In this document: piece by piece, positions 39,401 to 45,994 of the stretch
Position numbering within the stretch: position 1 is the first letter of the stretch
Layout of the letters: each line of letters begins with the position of its first letter
Notes under the pieces: generated by a model
What the model saw: the letters and a program-made list of their open reading frames with translations, nothing else
Database searches by the model: none
Told to the model about the DNA's origin: nothing
Source: Chitinophagales bacterium
GTDB lineage: Bacteria; Bacteroidota; Bacteroidia; Chitinophagales; LD1
DNA: 64,000 bases
NCBI GenBank assembly: GCA_019638515.1
Contig: JAHBTS010000006.1
Span: 32,001 to 96,000, forward strand
Reading direction: 5' to 3'
Position numbers and translations under genes: made by a program

Positions 39401-39637
39401 TAATGTTAATTGAGAATCCCAACCGGTACCGCAAGTAGAAACCGTATAGTTTACTCCATTTACCACAAGAAATGTTTTATATGCAGTAGAAGGAATGGCA
39501 GTACTTGTGCCAAATGCTGCACAACCCACATCTACAGTTCCTGCATTATTGGTGGTAGCACCACACTGTGCATATACACTCGAAGAATATAGCACTAAAG
39601 AAAACAGTGCTAATAATGAAAATACTAACTTTTTCAT
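30461..39637 (-). CDS. Giant SprB-repeat adhesin with gliding-motility (T9SS type B) C-terminal domain
   Basis: A surface protein of 3,058 residues from the start at 39637, chosen because it opens the signal peptide MKKLVFSLLALFSLVLYSSS. In order: an N-terminal Cys-bearing domain (about 25-140); five or so repeats of about 97 residues with PNxAAICxGQ and GGVGCSDxYEYR signatures; three Ig-like repeats (TISIGTAQTICSGGSVTLSS); about 25 SprB repeats of about 76 residues (consensus LCNGDSxGxxxxxVSGGTxPYxYxWSNG, closing VTVTDxNGC); and the C-terminal domain LPTAFSPNGDGLNDRFEFDI. SprB-type proteins move on the cell surface in gliding bacteria and bind surfaces or polysaccharide. It lies third in a leftward cluster after PorP/SprF and a PorE-like protein, with a terminator-like hairpin just upstream. 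One 180-bp repeat unit is duplicated almost exactly. Confidence 0.93.
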   Translation of the reverse strand: MKKLVFSLLALFSLVLYSSSVYAQCGATTNNAGTVDVGCAAFGTSTAIPSTAYKTFLVVNGVNYTVSTCGTGWDSQLTLRDNADTYKAYNDNNGPDCTGAAASLAWTADFTGTAKAYVHRYSCGSVWEGTSAVLKVRQNTTISNTTSTAAICTGGSKALTSTLGGTYSGNPTVTYSIVSGSGSISGSTYNHSGGAGSVTVRATVGVCNSDVTFNVVPQPDDPTTATKSPNLSAICTGTVVSASAPSGGTNTGLGCSFEYRFQDAGSGSWTAWGSTSSFTTSGVGVGTNAAKIQIRRGSCSSGCTNSPGTFQLTWDVQAQPALPTLNAKTPNVATVCAGTGVNATINAGTGGVGCSDVYQYRTRNLSNTWSAWTTYSSGANIATTAAMNRVEVQVQRAGCTAGTGCTGTAFSTIAAWDVTPQPIAPTLNAKTPNLAAICEGQTVSATINVGSGGVGCSDTYEYRRRTTANAYEPWAAYVSASSIPTTGYNLVEIRVARENCTALSGCNSTGYTTIASWTVNPQPSNPTLNVKTPNSAAVCDGQNVSATINAGTGGVGCSDVYEYRTRDLSNIWSAWAAYTSGASLATSGTNRVEIRVQRGSCSAGTGCSATSPATIASWDVYPQGSITITPSQTVCSGTGVLLSATVTGGSGADNYQWQVFNAGVWNNVGINSDNYTTPVLSSTTQYRCVLSSTVPGCDADTSAVTTLTVVPNPTISIGTAQTICSGGSVTLSSSVSGGTGTLTYQWQYFDGIAWQNTGGNTATLATGALAASTDFRCVYSATGLGCSPATSNTVTITVLPDPTVSIVGSTTFCGSGGTTLTAVGSGGTGTLTYQWQESTDSLAWSDVGTNSSSHATGTVSTTTFFRTKYFATGIGCDTAISNVVKVTIQPTIANNIVSPTYQKFCASGTPTLIVGGVPTGGTGTYTYLWEQSVNSGATWTPASGLNGGVDYQPPFATSTIWYKRTVTSGVCSDDNNLSIVNVLTLPSFVSVSHTDVSCFGGNDGTISASGSSANGGVLYSLDGGPFQTSPFTGLTAGSYTITIRDDSACSVTYPSQVVVSEPTQLSATIFATADASCANVFDGSLTGFASGGVAPYQYSLNGGPFQISPTFSNIAAGFYTFTAIDDKGCLASDTVTINNQYAVSATLDSIKNVSCFGGNDGEIYVTLSGGVMPYSYSINGITYQAVPVFTGLTANNYVVTLRDAKGCSAFLNAGVTQPGLLSVLIDSVVNSLCNGGSTGGIYITTAGGTAPYTYLWSNGSGSEDITNVPANSYNVTVTDSKGCTAVGGASISQPLPLSAYVASYRDVLCNGDSTGFVDISVAGGTSPYSFNWSNGASTEDILNVPVGTYSVTVTDANACVQVVSQTIGEPALLSSSFTSVNILCNGGANGSIDLTVNGGVTPYTYLWSNGQTTEDISGLLAGLYTVVVTDGNGCTTSNLVNITEAPALTLSVSTVNVLCNGDSGTASLTVSGGTGAYSYAWSNGASTSSISDVAGTYSVTVTDGNGCTKVTSVTITEPTAIVVNATVVNVNCYGGNTGSVSITVGGGVFPYSYSWSNGALTQNINGLTGGTYTVTVSDANGCTVEESYTVVAPASGLQTVMSGTDLNCNGDGNGSASVSVSGGTAPYSYGWSTFANTSSISGLNGGTYFVTVTDVNGCSARDSVVINEPAAIQISSSVVNVLCNGDSGTASLAVSGGTGAYSYAWSNGASTSSISDVAGTYSVTVTDGNGCTKVTSVTITQPAVALNIVGSQTDVTCNGLANGTINVNVVGGTVPYSYLWNNGAIVNSLTGLGAGTYTVTVTDANGCTLAASYTINEPSALVTGISGTDVSCAGANDGTVDFSVSGGTAPYTYSWNTFANTEDLNGVGGGTYIVVVTDANGCTARESITIAEPQPLVITLDSLTNVNCNGGANGAINLTTTGGITPYTFAWSNGAATEDVSGLQVGTYTVTVTDFNNCSVVSSFTITQPAPIQVSGVVKDVSCSGASDGTISQSIVGGVQPYTFAWNNGASTQDLAGLGGGTYTFTVTDFNGCTVTASYTVAEPQPLAATISKVDVDCPGAANGSATVSVTGGTLPYTYFWSNFTLSSSINAVSGGKYYVIVKDKNNCELRDSVVIAEPQPIVITPTVTNVACNNGNSGAISVTVSGGTPAYAYAWSNGGTTASISGLTAGSYTLTVTDANNCTQEITVTVTQPVVLALTGVAVDALCNGASNGKVDITVVGGTIPYTFSWSNGSALEDLNNVPAGTYDVTVTDLAGCTATDSYVVAEPSAIVSLVTSTDVTCFNAKNGTASVTVSGGTPPYTYLWSTFQGSSSIGNLNGGLYIVIVTDNNGCEKRDSADIFEPQPLVATTTVNQITCFNANDGSITVNVTGGTPGYTYAWSNGGTGATLTGLSGGIYEVTVTDTQNCSVVTSAQIINPSQLNINALVRTPKCSGDSNGGIDLIVSGGTPIYSYNWSNGDTLEDLNALASGVYIVTVTDSKGCTAVDTIDVSQPSPLYQTGIITDVTCAGASDGVIINTAYGGTLPYTYAWNDGSVNKDRSNLAGGSYRVTVTDGNGCEATGVYNVIEPLPLVVTLQKTDVVCYGASTGSVSAVVTGGTYPYYYLWSNFEIDSAQTNLTAGKYAVVVTDKNNCRITDSITINQSTQIVIVGTVTDSKCNGVADGSISIAVSGGAGNYTFAWTGGATSQDLQSIAAGVYTVTVTDASGCTSTATFTVGEKTKLSTVMSVSNPICTGGNTGFASVVVTGGAEPYTYSWNATPQQNGATATQLAAGTYIVSITDSYGCIAVDTAVLAQPVPITVTTNVVASKCSNTATGKVTATVTGGNAPYVYVLNNITQASNEFTGLLPGTYTLLVRDANGCEGIATFTINAPNAITVDLVSDKQIILAGMEAQLSAITNSTKNVVSHVWSPLGTFNFSNCADSTNCSDPRVAPLSTTTYTVVVMDEDSCTASDTVTVAVSIVESSFLPTAFSPNGDGLNDRFEFDILGAIDAQVKVYDRWGNLIFENDKQTNGIGNGEGWDGTFKGEPVQFDTYVYVMKVRYYNNVEKDFTGTIAVMK
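34425..34604 (-). repeat. Copy A of a near-identical 180-bp duplication in the adhesin gene
   Basis: Matches 35097-35276 at all but a few positions (for example ccgtctg versus ccatctg, gatgagg versus gatgaag). The offset of 672 bp equals three repeat units, so the frame is kept. Confidence 0.9.
35097..35276 (-). repeat. Copy B of a near-identical 180-bp duplication in the adhesin gene
   Basis: Partner of 34425-34604. Units between and around the two copies are much more diverged, pointing to recent gene conversion or unequal exchange. Confidence 0.9.
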
Positions 39638-39657
39638 GTTGAAATATGATATGAATG

Positions 39658-39690
39658 AAAAAAAGCGCACACCAATGTTAGATATGCGCT
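39658..39690 (-). terminator. Terminator-like hairpin between the OmpA-family gene and the adhesin gene
   Basis: On the minus strand AGCGCA (39690-39685) pairs with TGCGCT (39669-39664) and is followed by seven T residues (39664-39658). It lies 15 bases after the OmpA-family stop and 21 bases before the adhesin ATG. The stem is only six base pairs, so partial termination is as likely as full. Confidence 0.55.
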
Positions 39691-39704
39691 CCAATAAATA
39701 TTAT

Positions 39705-42125
39705 CTAGCTCTTTAAGATTTTGAACTCTGTTCTGCGGTTCAATGCTCTACCTTCAGGATTGTCTTTTCCTTCATCGGTTTGGTTAGGAGCCTTTGGTCT
39801 AGACTCGCCATAACCTACCGGTTTCAAGCGATCTTTAGAAATTCCTTTAGAAATTAAGTAGCTAACACAACTCTCGGCACGATCTTGCGATAACTTCTGG
39901 TTTGCAGCATCAGAGCCAATAGCATCTGTATGCGAACTTAACTCAATTACAAAAGTTGGATTCTCAACCAAAATTGAGTGCAGTGTATCCAATACTTCTT
40001 TTGATGATTCGGTTAAGGTTGCTTTACCAAACTCATACAGAATATTTTTAAGTGTATAGTCTTTATTTAATTCTAACTTAGTAAGGGCAACATCGGCTAA
40101 AACTGAATCTCTATTACCTAAACCTTTGGTAGTAAATGGAACTGTTTTGCTGAAATAGCCATTCTTTCTGAAGATAAGTTTGTAATCTTTATCACGATCT
40201 AAATCAAAAGCAAATTTTAAGTCGCCTACCTCTGTTTTACCATTTAAGATGGTACGCTGAACACCGCTTCCGCTTTGCTCAATTACAGTATAAACTACAT
40301 CATCTAATTTCACTTCCGGTTTGCCATCTTCTACAACATTGCCATATACTACATAAGCACTTTTCCTCACACCTAAGTTTTTATTTATGGTGTCTTCCAT
40401 AGGCAAGTCTTTTGTAGAAACAAACTCAACCGTTGGCTTAAATCCAGGGCGCACCACTTCTACTTCATAGTCTTGATCCGGCTTCAACTTAAAGAAGTAG
40501 TTGCCTTCTTTAGAAGTTGTATCTACGGCAACTAATTCACGTGTGCCATCAGCATTTTTGCGATATAAATTAAAAGTAGCTCCTTCTAATGAACCGCCAT
40601 CTACATCGCCATCTTTAAATGCAATACCTTCTACAGCATAGCTGAAAACCTCCCAAGTAAAAATATCATCAGATGCAGAAGCGATGCCGTTTAAACTTCT
40701 TCCACCAGGGCGGTTAGAAGTAAAGAAACCATGCTCTTGATTGGCAGAAGTATTGTAATACAGTTCATCGTAACCTGTATTCAATATTTTTCCTAAGTTG
40801 TGTGGTTCTGTCCAACTTAAATCGCCTAATTCTTTGCTTGAAAACACATCGAAACCTCCAAAACCCGGATGTCCGTTTGAAGAAAAGTAAAGTGTTTTAT
40901 TGGTTTCGTCCCAAAATGGAGTAACATCATCACCCGGAGTGTTTATTACTCCACCTACTAGTTTAGGCGCAGTATATTCGCCACTTTTGATTCTGCTTGT
41001 AAACCATATATCTAAGCCACCTTTACCTCCGGTGCGGTCGCTCACAAAATAAACTATTTCGCGACCATCGCTGCCGGTTCTAACCGTAGGGTGAGTGCTA
41101 GTAAATTTCTCCTTAAAATTGATTGGTTCAGGTAAACGCTCTACATTGCTGAACTTACCTTCTTTTGCTGTTGCTACAAAGATATTGCACAACGAGCGAT
41201 CGTCTTCCATATCGGTGCATTTAGTGAAATAGAAGCGTGATTTATCTGCATTAAAAGATCCGTTTCCTACATTATATTTAGGAGTATTTACATCCTCATT
41301 TTTTATGGCAGTAGGTTTGCCCCATGTGCCATCTGCTAAAGTAGTGGTATAAATTTTGTATTCAGGTCTTTCCTTTCTCTTATTATCAAACACTAGTGTA
41401 TCTGATGGCAAAGAAGAGAAGTACAATGTTTTTGCATCGAAAGGCGCAGGCGATAATTCATTATAGGAACGGTTTACAACAGGGCTTAAACGCAATGTTT
41501 TAATTTTTGAATTGTAAGGATTTAAACCAAGCTCGCATCCTTTAATTCCATTATTGGCCAACTTTGCCCATTTTTCTTTATCTTCTTTACCGTAGGAACT
41601 TTTGAACTTGCCATATTCTTTTATGGCTTCTTCGTATTTACCATTGCGGTGCAATGCTTGACCGTAATAAAAATGGTATTTATCGAAGAGTTTTTCGTCT
41701 TCCTCTTTCCATTTGCTTTCTTTATCTTTTTCACCTGGTTTAATAGTTCCAAATTTCTGGAAGAATGTTTCTGCAGCTTCGTAATCTCTAGACATGAGCA
41801 AACTCATTGCTAACCAATAGTTGGCATAACGATTTTCAGGCTTTACCAATACTACTTCTTTGTAGTACTCTGTTGCAGTGTAGTATGCAGATTCTGCAAA
41901 GAAACGGTCGCCCAATTTCAAATAGCGCTTTACATTTAACTTACGAGTTTCTGTGTCGGTGCCGCCTTTTTTCTTTTTCTTTTCACCTTTAGCCTCAGGT
42001 GCTTTTTCTGCCTTTTCTGTTTTTTCTTTCGGGGCTTTTTCTGCCTTTTTTTCTTTAGTTCCTTGTGCCACAATACAATTTAGGGCAAGCAAACTGATAG
42101 AAAGAAGTAATATTGCTTTACGCAT
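39705..42125 (-). CDS. PorE-like OmpA family protein (TPR, beta-propeller, CRD, OmpA_C)
   Basis: An 806-residue envelope protein from the ATG at 42125, which begins the signal peptide MRKAILLLSISLLALNCIVA. Then comes a highly charged Lys/Glu segment of about 40 residues; TPR-like repeats (about 55-190); a PD40/WD40-type propeller (about 200-500; DKSRFYFTKCTDMEDDRSL, IVYFVSDRTGGKGGLDIWF, KTLYFSSNGHPGFGGFDVF); a carboxypeptidase regulatory-like domain (about 505-590); and OmpA_C at the end (IELSSHTDAIGSDAANQKLS) for peptidoglycan binding. This is the domain order described for the T9SS component PorE, though related proteins also accompany individual adhesins. The Cys of LNCIVA could be lipidated, but the lipobox is imperfect. 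It lies between PorP/SprF and the adhesin. Confidence 0.9.
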   Translation of the reverse strand: MRKAILLLSISLLALNCIVAQGTKEKKAEKAPKEKTEKAEKAPEAKGEKKKKKGGTDTETRKLNVKRYLKLGDRFFAESAYYTATEYYKEVVLVKPENRYANYWLAMSLLMSRDYEAAETFFQKFGTIKPGEKDKESKWKEEDEKLFDKYHFYYGQALHRNGKYEEAIKEYGKFKSSYGKEDKEKWAKLANNGIKGCELGLNPYNSKIKTLRLSPVVNRSYNELSPAPFDAKTLYFSSLPSDTLVFDNKRKERPEYKIYTTTLADGTWGKPTAIKNEDVNTPKYNVGNGSFNADKSRFYFTKCTDMEDDRSLCNIFVATAKEGKFSNVERLPEPINFKEKFTSTHPTVRTGSDGREIVYFVSDRTGGKGGLDIWFTSRIKSGEYTAPKLVGGVINTPGDDVTPFWDETNKTLYFSSNGHPGFGGFDVFSSKELGDLSWTEPHNLGKILNTGYDELYYNTSANQEHGFFTSNRPGGRSLNGIASASDDIFTWEVFSYAVEGIAFKDGDVDGGSLEGATFNLYRKNADGTRELVAVDTTSKEGNYFFKLKPDQDYEVEVVRPGFKPTVEFVSTKDLPMEDTINKNLGVRKSAYVVYGNVVEDGKPEVKLDDVVYTVIEQSGSGVQRTILNGKTEVGDLKFAFDLDRDKDYKLIFRKNGYFSKTVPFTTKGLGNRDSVLADVALTKLELNKDYTLKNILYEFGKATLTESSKEVLDTLHSILVENPTFVIELSSHTDAIGSDAANQKLSQDRAESCVSYLISKGISKDRLKPVGYGESRPKAPNQTDEGKDNPEGRALNRRTEFKILKS

Positions 42126-42214
42126 TTGGAAGAGTTTTTTTGATTGATTCAATTTCTAATGAAAATCCGCTGTAAATAGGTTCTAATTTCAATACTCAAA
42201 ATGAAACCTATAAA

Positions 42215-43282
42215 TTAGAATCTGCGGCTTGGCAAACTCTTATTGGCTTTGAACGATTTGATACTTTCACCAATATAGCTCAATGAAATTTCGAAACCTC
42301 CACGGTTTTGAGTAGCAGCGCTCAGTTTAGAAAGGTTCACATCGTAAGCAAATCCCAAACGCACGTTTTTAAATTCTACTTGTGCCAATACCACAAAAGC
42401 ATCGCCTCCGGTGCCATTAACACTTTGTCCTAAACGGTAACGACCTCCCAAGTGTACGCTATTGTTGTTTCTAAATCCGGTATTGAAATAATAACTCACC
42501 AATAAACCCGGAACTGCTTCCATTTGCTTGTCTTTATATTGGAAAATAAATTCCGGAGTTAAAGACACATTCTTCTTTTTGGTAAGGAAGGCTTCTACAC
42601 TCAAATCTGCCACAAATCTTCTGGTTAAGTTACCAAAAACTCCGGCAGAATCGCGCACAAAATCCTCTTTAGGTTGAATAAGGTGATAAGCTGCAAAGCC
42701 TGCATTCAACTTTACTTTATCTTTAATATTAGAACGCCAGTATAAACCCGCATTAAAATCGAAAGTATGATCACCTCGCATCAATTGCTCCGAAGTGTAA
42801 TTTCTTACAGTTTGGTCGTGCCCTTGAAATTGGTCCGCAAACAAAGGATCTGTAATTCTTTTTTGCATATAAGCGCCTTGTGCGGCAAAAGATATACGGT
42901 GCTTACCGTCTTTATCTATTCCTTTATGGTAAGCTACCGACAAAGAAGCATTTAACACCGATAAACCTGCTTGACCTGAAATATCGTTGTAAAAACCAAC
43001 ACCTACAGCCAACTTGTCGGTTCTTAAGTAATTCTCTAAGAATGAAACATCAACATCGGCAGCCACAGTTTGGTAGGCTTTGCCCGCCAAAGCGCTTCTC
43101 CATTGATTTCTGTATAATGCCGCCAAGCGGAAACTACCATCGTAATTACCCACCAATGCCGGGTTCATGGCAGATGCAAATGTGTAGTACTGCGAAAAGT
43201 GGATGTCTTGTGCGGCAAGGGTTCCAAACAAAGAAACACCTGCAAGTGCCGAAACAAACTTAGCTCGTAGATTTAAAGCCAT
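42215..43282 (-). CDS. PorP/SprF family outer-membrane protein
   Basis: A 355-residue beta-barrel of the PorP/SprF family. The signal peptide is followed by QDIHFSQYYTFASAMNPALVGNYDGSF, cut here as QDIHFSQYYTF and NPALVG, the family hallmark, and the chain ends in a strand-rich region. SprF-type members are needed for T9SS export or surface attachment of a partner SprB-type adhesin. The ATG at 43282 is preferred over a GTG two codons upstream. It is the first gene of a leftward cluster (43282 to 30461), and a good promoter sits at 43322-43351. Confidence 0.93.
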   Translation of the reverse strand: MALNLRAKFVSALAGVSLFGTLAAQDIHFSQYYTFASAMNPALVGNYDGSFRLAALYRNQWRSALAGKAYQTVAADVDVSFLENYLRTDKLAVGVGFYNDISGQAGLSVLNASLSVAYHKGIDKDGKHRISFAAQGAYMQKRITDPLFADQFQGHDQTVRNYTSEQLMRGDHTFDFNAGLYWRSNIKDKVKLNAGFAAYHLIQPKEDFVRDSAGVFGNLTRRFVADLSVEAFLTKKKNVSLTPEFIFQYKDKQMEAVPGLLVSYYFNTGFRNNNSVHLGGRYRLGQSVNGTGGDAFVVLAQVEFKNVRLGFAYDVNLSKLSAATQNRGGFEISLSYIGESIKSFKANKSLPSRRF

Positions 43283-43321
43283 AGTCACTATTTAGTTTAG
43301 TTTTTCAAAAAAGATGAGTGC

Positions 43322-43351
43322 CAAAGGTATAAAAAATCACAAAAGTTCAAA
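43322..43351 (-). promoter_or_regulatory. Promoter of the PorP/SprF - PorE-like - adhesin cluster
   Basis: On the minus strand TTTG (43351-43348), an 18-nt spacer and TACCTTTG (43329-43322) match the Bacteroidota primary sigma consensus. The start codon at 43282 lies about 40 bases downstream. Confidence 0.7.
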
Positions 43352-43383
43352 TGAAATGAAACATTTTGTGAAAATAAATTTCG

Positions 43384-44565
43384 CTACGCCTTTTTGGGTT
43401 GATAGATGCGCACTAGTATTACACTCAACACAATCCCAACCAATACCATGCCGATTGCTATGATTTCTGCCTGTTTTAAATGAAATCCTGCAATGTTTAT
43501 TAGATTTCTGTCTGAAATATCTCTAATTTTTTCAATTGAAAATCGCTGAATTCCATTTAATATAAGAAAAACGGCAAATATCATTCCCGGCAAATGGGTA
43601 ACCTTCTTCCGTATTGCCAATAAGAAAATACAGATAAGAGCACATTGTATAAATTCATAAATGGGAGTTGGATACACCGGCAATACCAAGTGAGTACAAA
43701 AATTGCCTTCGCATCCCGGAATGGGAACTCCGGCATTGATGATATTGTGTGCATAATCATCGCTCCATAAGAACTGCGGAATAAATGAAGGCTTGGGAGC
43801 CACATTCACAATTCCCCAATCGCCATCCCCACTTACTTGGCAGCCCAGCCGCCCTATGCCGTTTGCCAGAATATAGCCCGGAGCCACACTATCGAAAAAA
43901 TGTAGTATGTGTATCTTTTTGAAATAAGCATACACACCAAATCCAATTCCTGCGCAAATTAAGCCTCCAAAAACTGAAAGACCGCTAAACAGTGAACCAA
44001 TAGGGTCTTGCATAAAGGTGCTGTAATCTTCGGGGTTTTCTAAATAATTAAACAAGTTGGCACCCAACACGCCTAATACAGCCGCAATAACAACCAAATC
44101 GCCAATTTGCTGACTGGGATATATTTTCACTATTTCGGTTTTGGGGGTTGGCAGTTGTTCTTTCTTTTTACCGTAATAATAGTAGCCGCCAAACAGTATA
44201 GCTCCAATTATACCCGCTATCCAATTTCCTTCCATAGAAAAAATAAATGCCTGCGGATTAGCGCTAAATGTTTCTTTATCTAAAAACACAGCTACCAATT
44301 TAAACAGCACTACAAAGCCCAACAACGCATTGGTAAGAATTTCTGCAGGCTTAGGTGCTTCGCCCACCGTTACTGTTTTGGTGGTATAATTTAGCAACCC
44401 CAGCTTTTCTCTACGCCTCATTTCCCACGCTACAATTGCTGCTGCTACAATAAAGCCACATGCCACAAAAAAACCATAACTGTAAATAGGTAAAAATCTT
44501 AAATCTATACCCGATATTTCAAATAGCCAATCGGTAATTCGGGGATAACAACGCAATAACACCAT
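43384..44565 (-). CDS. lgt: Prolipoprotein diacylglyceryl transferase
   Basis: Inner-membrane enzyme that moves diacylglycerol from phosphatidylglycerol onto the lipobox cysteine of prolipoproteins. Several transmembrane helices are evident, and the family signature GRLGCQVSGDGDWG lies in the middle; IPGCEGNFCTHLVLPVYPTP follows and IRDISDRN precedes the last helix. At 393 residues (ATG at 44565) it is longer than the roughly 280-residue proteobacterial enzyme. The extra length is a hydrophobic and charged insert near residues 75-150 (FILGA, GGYYYYGKKKEQLP), as in other Bacteroidota. An in-frame start at 44592 would add nine residues. It is divergent from the Crp/Fnr gene. Confidence 0.93.
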   Translation of the reverse strand: MVLLRCYPRITDWLFEISGIDLRFLPIYSYGFFVACGFIVAAAIVAWEMRRREKLGLLNYTTKTVTVGEAPKPAEILTNALLGFVVLFKLVAVFLDKETFSANPQAFIFSMEGNWIAGIIGAILFGGYYYYGKKKEQLPTPKTEIVKIYPSQQIGDLVVIAAVLGVLGANLFNYLENPEDYSTFMQDPIGSLFSGLSVFGGLICAGIGFGVYAYFKKIHILHFFDSVAPGYILANGIGRLGCQVSGDGDWGIVNVAPKPSFIPQFLWSDDYAHNIINAGVPIPGCEGNFCTHLVLPVYPTPIYEFIQCALICIFLLAIRKKVTHLPGMIFAVFLILNGIQRFSIEKIRDISDRNLINIAGFHLKQAEIIAIGMVLVGIVLSVILVRIYQPKKA

Positions 44566-44664
44566 GTGTGAATTTTGAGGCGAATAAAACAAAAAAGTAC
44601 GCTATAAAAGTTAATAGTGTATGTATGCACTCTTATTTCTTAACACCATTTCTACTTTAGCTGT

Positions 44665-45294
44665 ATGGAATTACTGAGTCAATTTGCACACACATTCGAG
44701 CAAGAACTACTTAAAGAAATTGAAGAAAAAGGCAAAACTATTTCGGTAGCAGAAGGCGAAACTATTATGGAACCCGGGCAAACCGTTCGCAACATTCCAA
44801 TACTGCTTTCGGGCAGTTTAAAAATTACCCGCCCTAATGAAGAAGGGCAAGAACTCCTCCTCTATTATGTGAATGCACACGAAAGTTGCGCCATGACATT
44901 TACTTGCTGCATGCAGCAATATCCCAGCGAAATTAGAGCAGTAGCAGAAGACGCCTCGGAGTTACTACTCATTCCCATTTCGGTAATGGATACTTGGCTT
45001 ATTAAATATCCTACTTGGAAAAGTTTTGTAATGAAAACCATGCGTGCTCGCTTTAATGAATTGCTAAAAACAATAGACCAAATAGCTTTTCAAAAATTAG
45101 ATGAACGATTGGTGCACTACCTCAAACAAAAATCACAAGCCACAGGCTCTACTATCATAAACGCTTCGCACGAACAAATAGCAAACGAACTGGCAACTTC
45201 GCGCGTGGTAATTTCGCGACTGCTTAAAAAACTTGAAAACGACCAAAAACTATTGCTTTACCGCAATCAAATTAAACTGCTAAAAGATTTGTAA
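44665..45294 (+). CDS. Crp/Fnr family transcriptional regulator
   Basis: A 209-residue DNA-binding regulator. Residues 20-120 form the cyclic-nucleotide-binding-like fold, and the C-terminal winged helix has recognition sequence HEQIANELATSRVVISRLLK. The cAMP-contacting residues of Crp are not apparent, nor is an Fnr N-terminal cysteine cluster. Instead Cys75, Cys81 and Cys82 sit in ESCAMTFTCCMQQ within the sensor fold. Because the gene heads a sulfide/persulfide gene run on the same strand, I infer that it controls that operon and may sense sulfur species through these cysteines. A perfect palindrome directly before the next gene is a candidate binding site. Confidence 0.9.
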   Translation: MELLSQFAHTFEQELLKEIEEKGKTISVAEGETIMEPGQTVRNIPILLSGSLKITRPNEEGQELLLYYVNAHESCAMTFTCCMQQYPSEIRAVAEDASELLLIPISVMDTWLIKYPTWKSFVMKTMRARFNELLKTIDQIAFQKLDERLVHYLKQKSQATGSTIINASHEQIANELATSRVVISRLLKKLENDQKLLLYRNQIKLLKDL

Positions 45295-45334
45295 CAATAG
45301 TTACCGCTCCACAAAAAAGCACCACCGAAATTTG

Positions 45335-45351
45335 CCTCTAAAATTTAGAGG
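45335..45351. promoter_or_regulatory. Perfect palindrome just before the sulfur operon start codon
   Basis: CCTCTAAAATTTAGAGG, eight base pairs each side of one central A, ending one base before the ATG at 45353. It could be an operator for the adjacent Crp/Fnr-type regulator or an mRNA hairpin hiding the ribosome-binding region. It does not resemble the Crp half-site TGTGA. Confidence 0.55.
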
Positions 45352-45352
45352 T

Positions 45353-45553
45353 ATGAAACAAAACATTGGAACAATAGACAAAGCAGTAAGAATACTCACT
45401 GCCCTTGCAATTGCAGCACTTTACTTCACCAACCAAATAAGTGGAACTACCGCCATAGCATTAGGTACACTAGCTGCCATATTTATAGTAACTGCAACCA
45501 TTGGCACTTGCCCACTTTACCTGCCATTTGGTATCAACACCAATAAAAAATAA
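45353..45553 (+). CDS. DUF2892 (YgaP-like) small membrane protein
   Basis: A 66-residue protein with two hydrophobic helices (about 11-28 and 33-52) and the IGTCPLYLPFGINT motif typical of DUF2892. The same domain forms the membrane part of the rhodanese YgaP, so it usually keeps company with sulfur-transfer enzymes, as here. The ATG at 45353 is chosen because IGTIDKAVR is the normal family start, and a reading from 45332 would begin before the palindrome. The downstream TSUP gene follows after two bases. Confidence 0.85.
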   Translation: MKQNIGTIDKAVRILTALAIAALYFTNQISGTTAIALGTLAAIFIVTATIGTCPLYLPFGINTNKK

Positions 45554-45555
45554 TA

Positions 45556-45921
45556 ATGCAGTACGCTATAATTATTGCAATTGGAATTATGGCCGGGCTA
45601 CTGGGAGGGCTACTGGGTTTAGGCGGAGCCATCATTATTATACCTGCATTGGTAATGTTGGTAGGTTTTTCGCAAACATTGGCACAAGGCACTACTTTGG
45701 TAATGCTTACATTGCCTGTGGGTGCATTGGCAGCATGGCAATACTACAAAGCAGGCAATGCTGATATTAAAGCAGCATTGCTCTTATCGTTAGCATTCTT
45801 TTTAAGTAGTTTTCTTGGAGCCAAGTTTGCCAATCAAATCCCTCAGTTACTTTTAAAAAAATCGTTTGCCGTAATGCTACTTTTAATTGCACTTAAAATG
45901 CTTTTTATAGACAAAAAATAA
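45556..45921 (+). CDS. Half-size TSUP (TauE/SafE) family transporter
   Basis: A 121-residue membrane protein with four helices. GIMAGLLGGLLGLGGAII followed by PALV is the TSUP N-terminal signature. Full-length TSUP carriers have two such halves (about 250 residues), so this half-size form would have to dimerise. TSUP proteins move sulfite, sulfonates or thiosulfate-type anions. With rhodanese and persulfide dioxygenase genes next to it, export of sulfite or uptake of a sulfur compound is plausible. The next gene is 73 bp downstream, where a second promoter could exist. Confidence 0.88.
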   Translation: MQYAIIIAIGIMAGLLGGLLGLGGAIIIIPALVMLVGFSQTLAQGTTLVMLTLPVGALAAWQYYKAGNADIKAALLLSLAFFLSSFLGAKFANQIPQLLLKKSFAVMLLLIALKMLFIDKK

Positions 45922-45994
45922 ACTGTAACAAAAGTGGCTGAAAGAACGCCACACACCTTGCACCTTTGCACAGTAAAACACTAAAAACGCAATT

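Noticed and set aside
30591..39592. Short open frames opposite and inside the adhesin gene
   Set aside because: They follow from low-complexity Thr/Val/Gly codons read in other frames; none has a start site or a domain.
45934..45952. GTGGC / GCCAC hairpin before the MBL-rhodanese gene
   Set aside because: Only five base pairs with no supporting context; could be chance, so it is not listed as a site.
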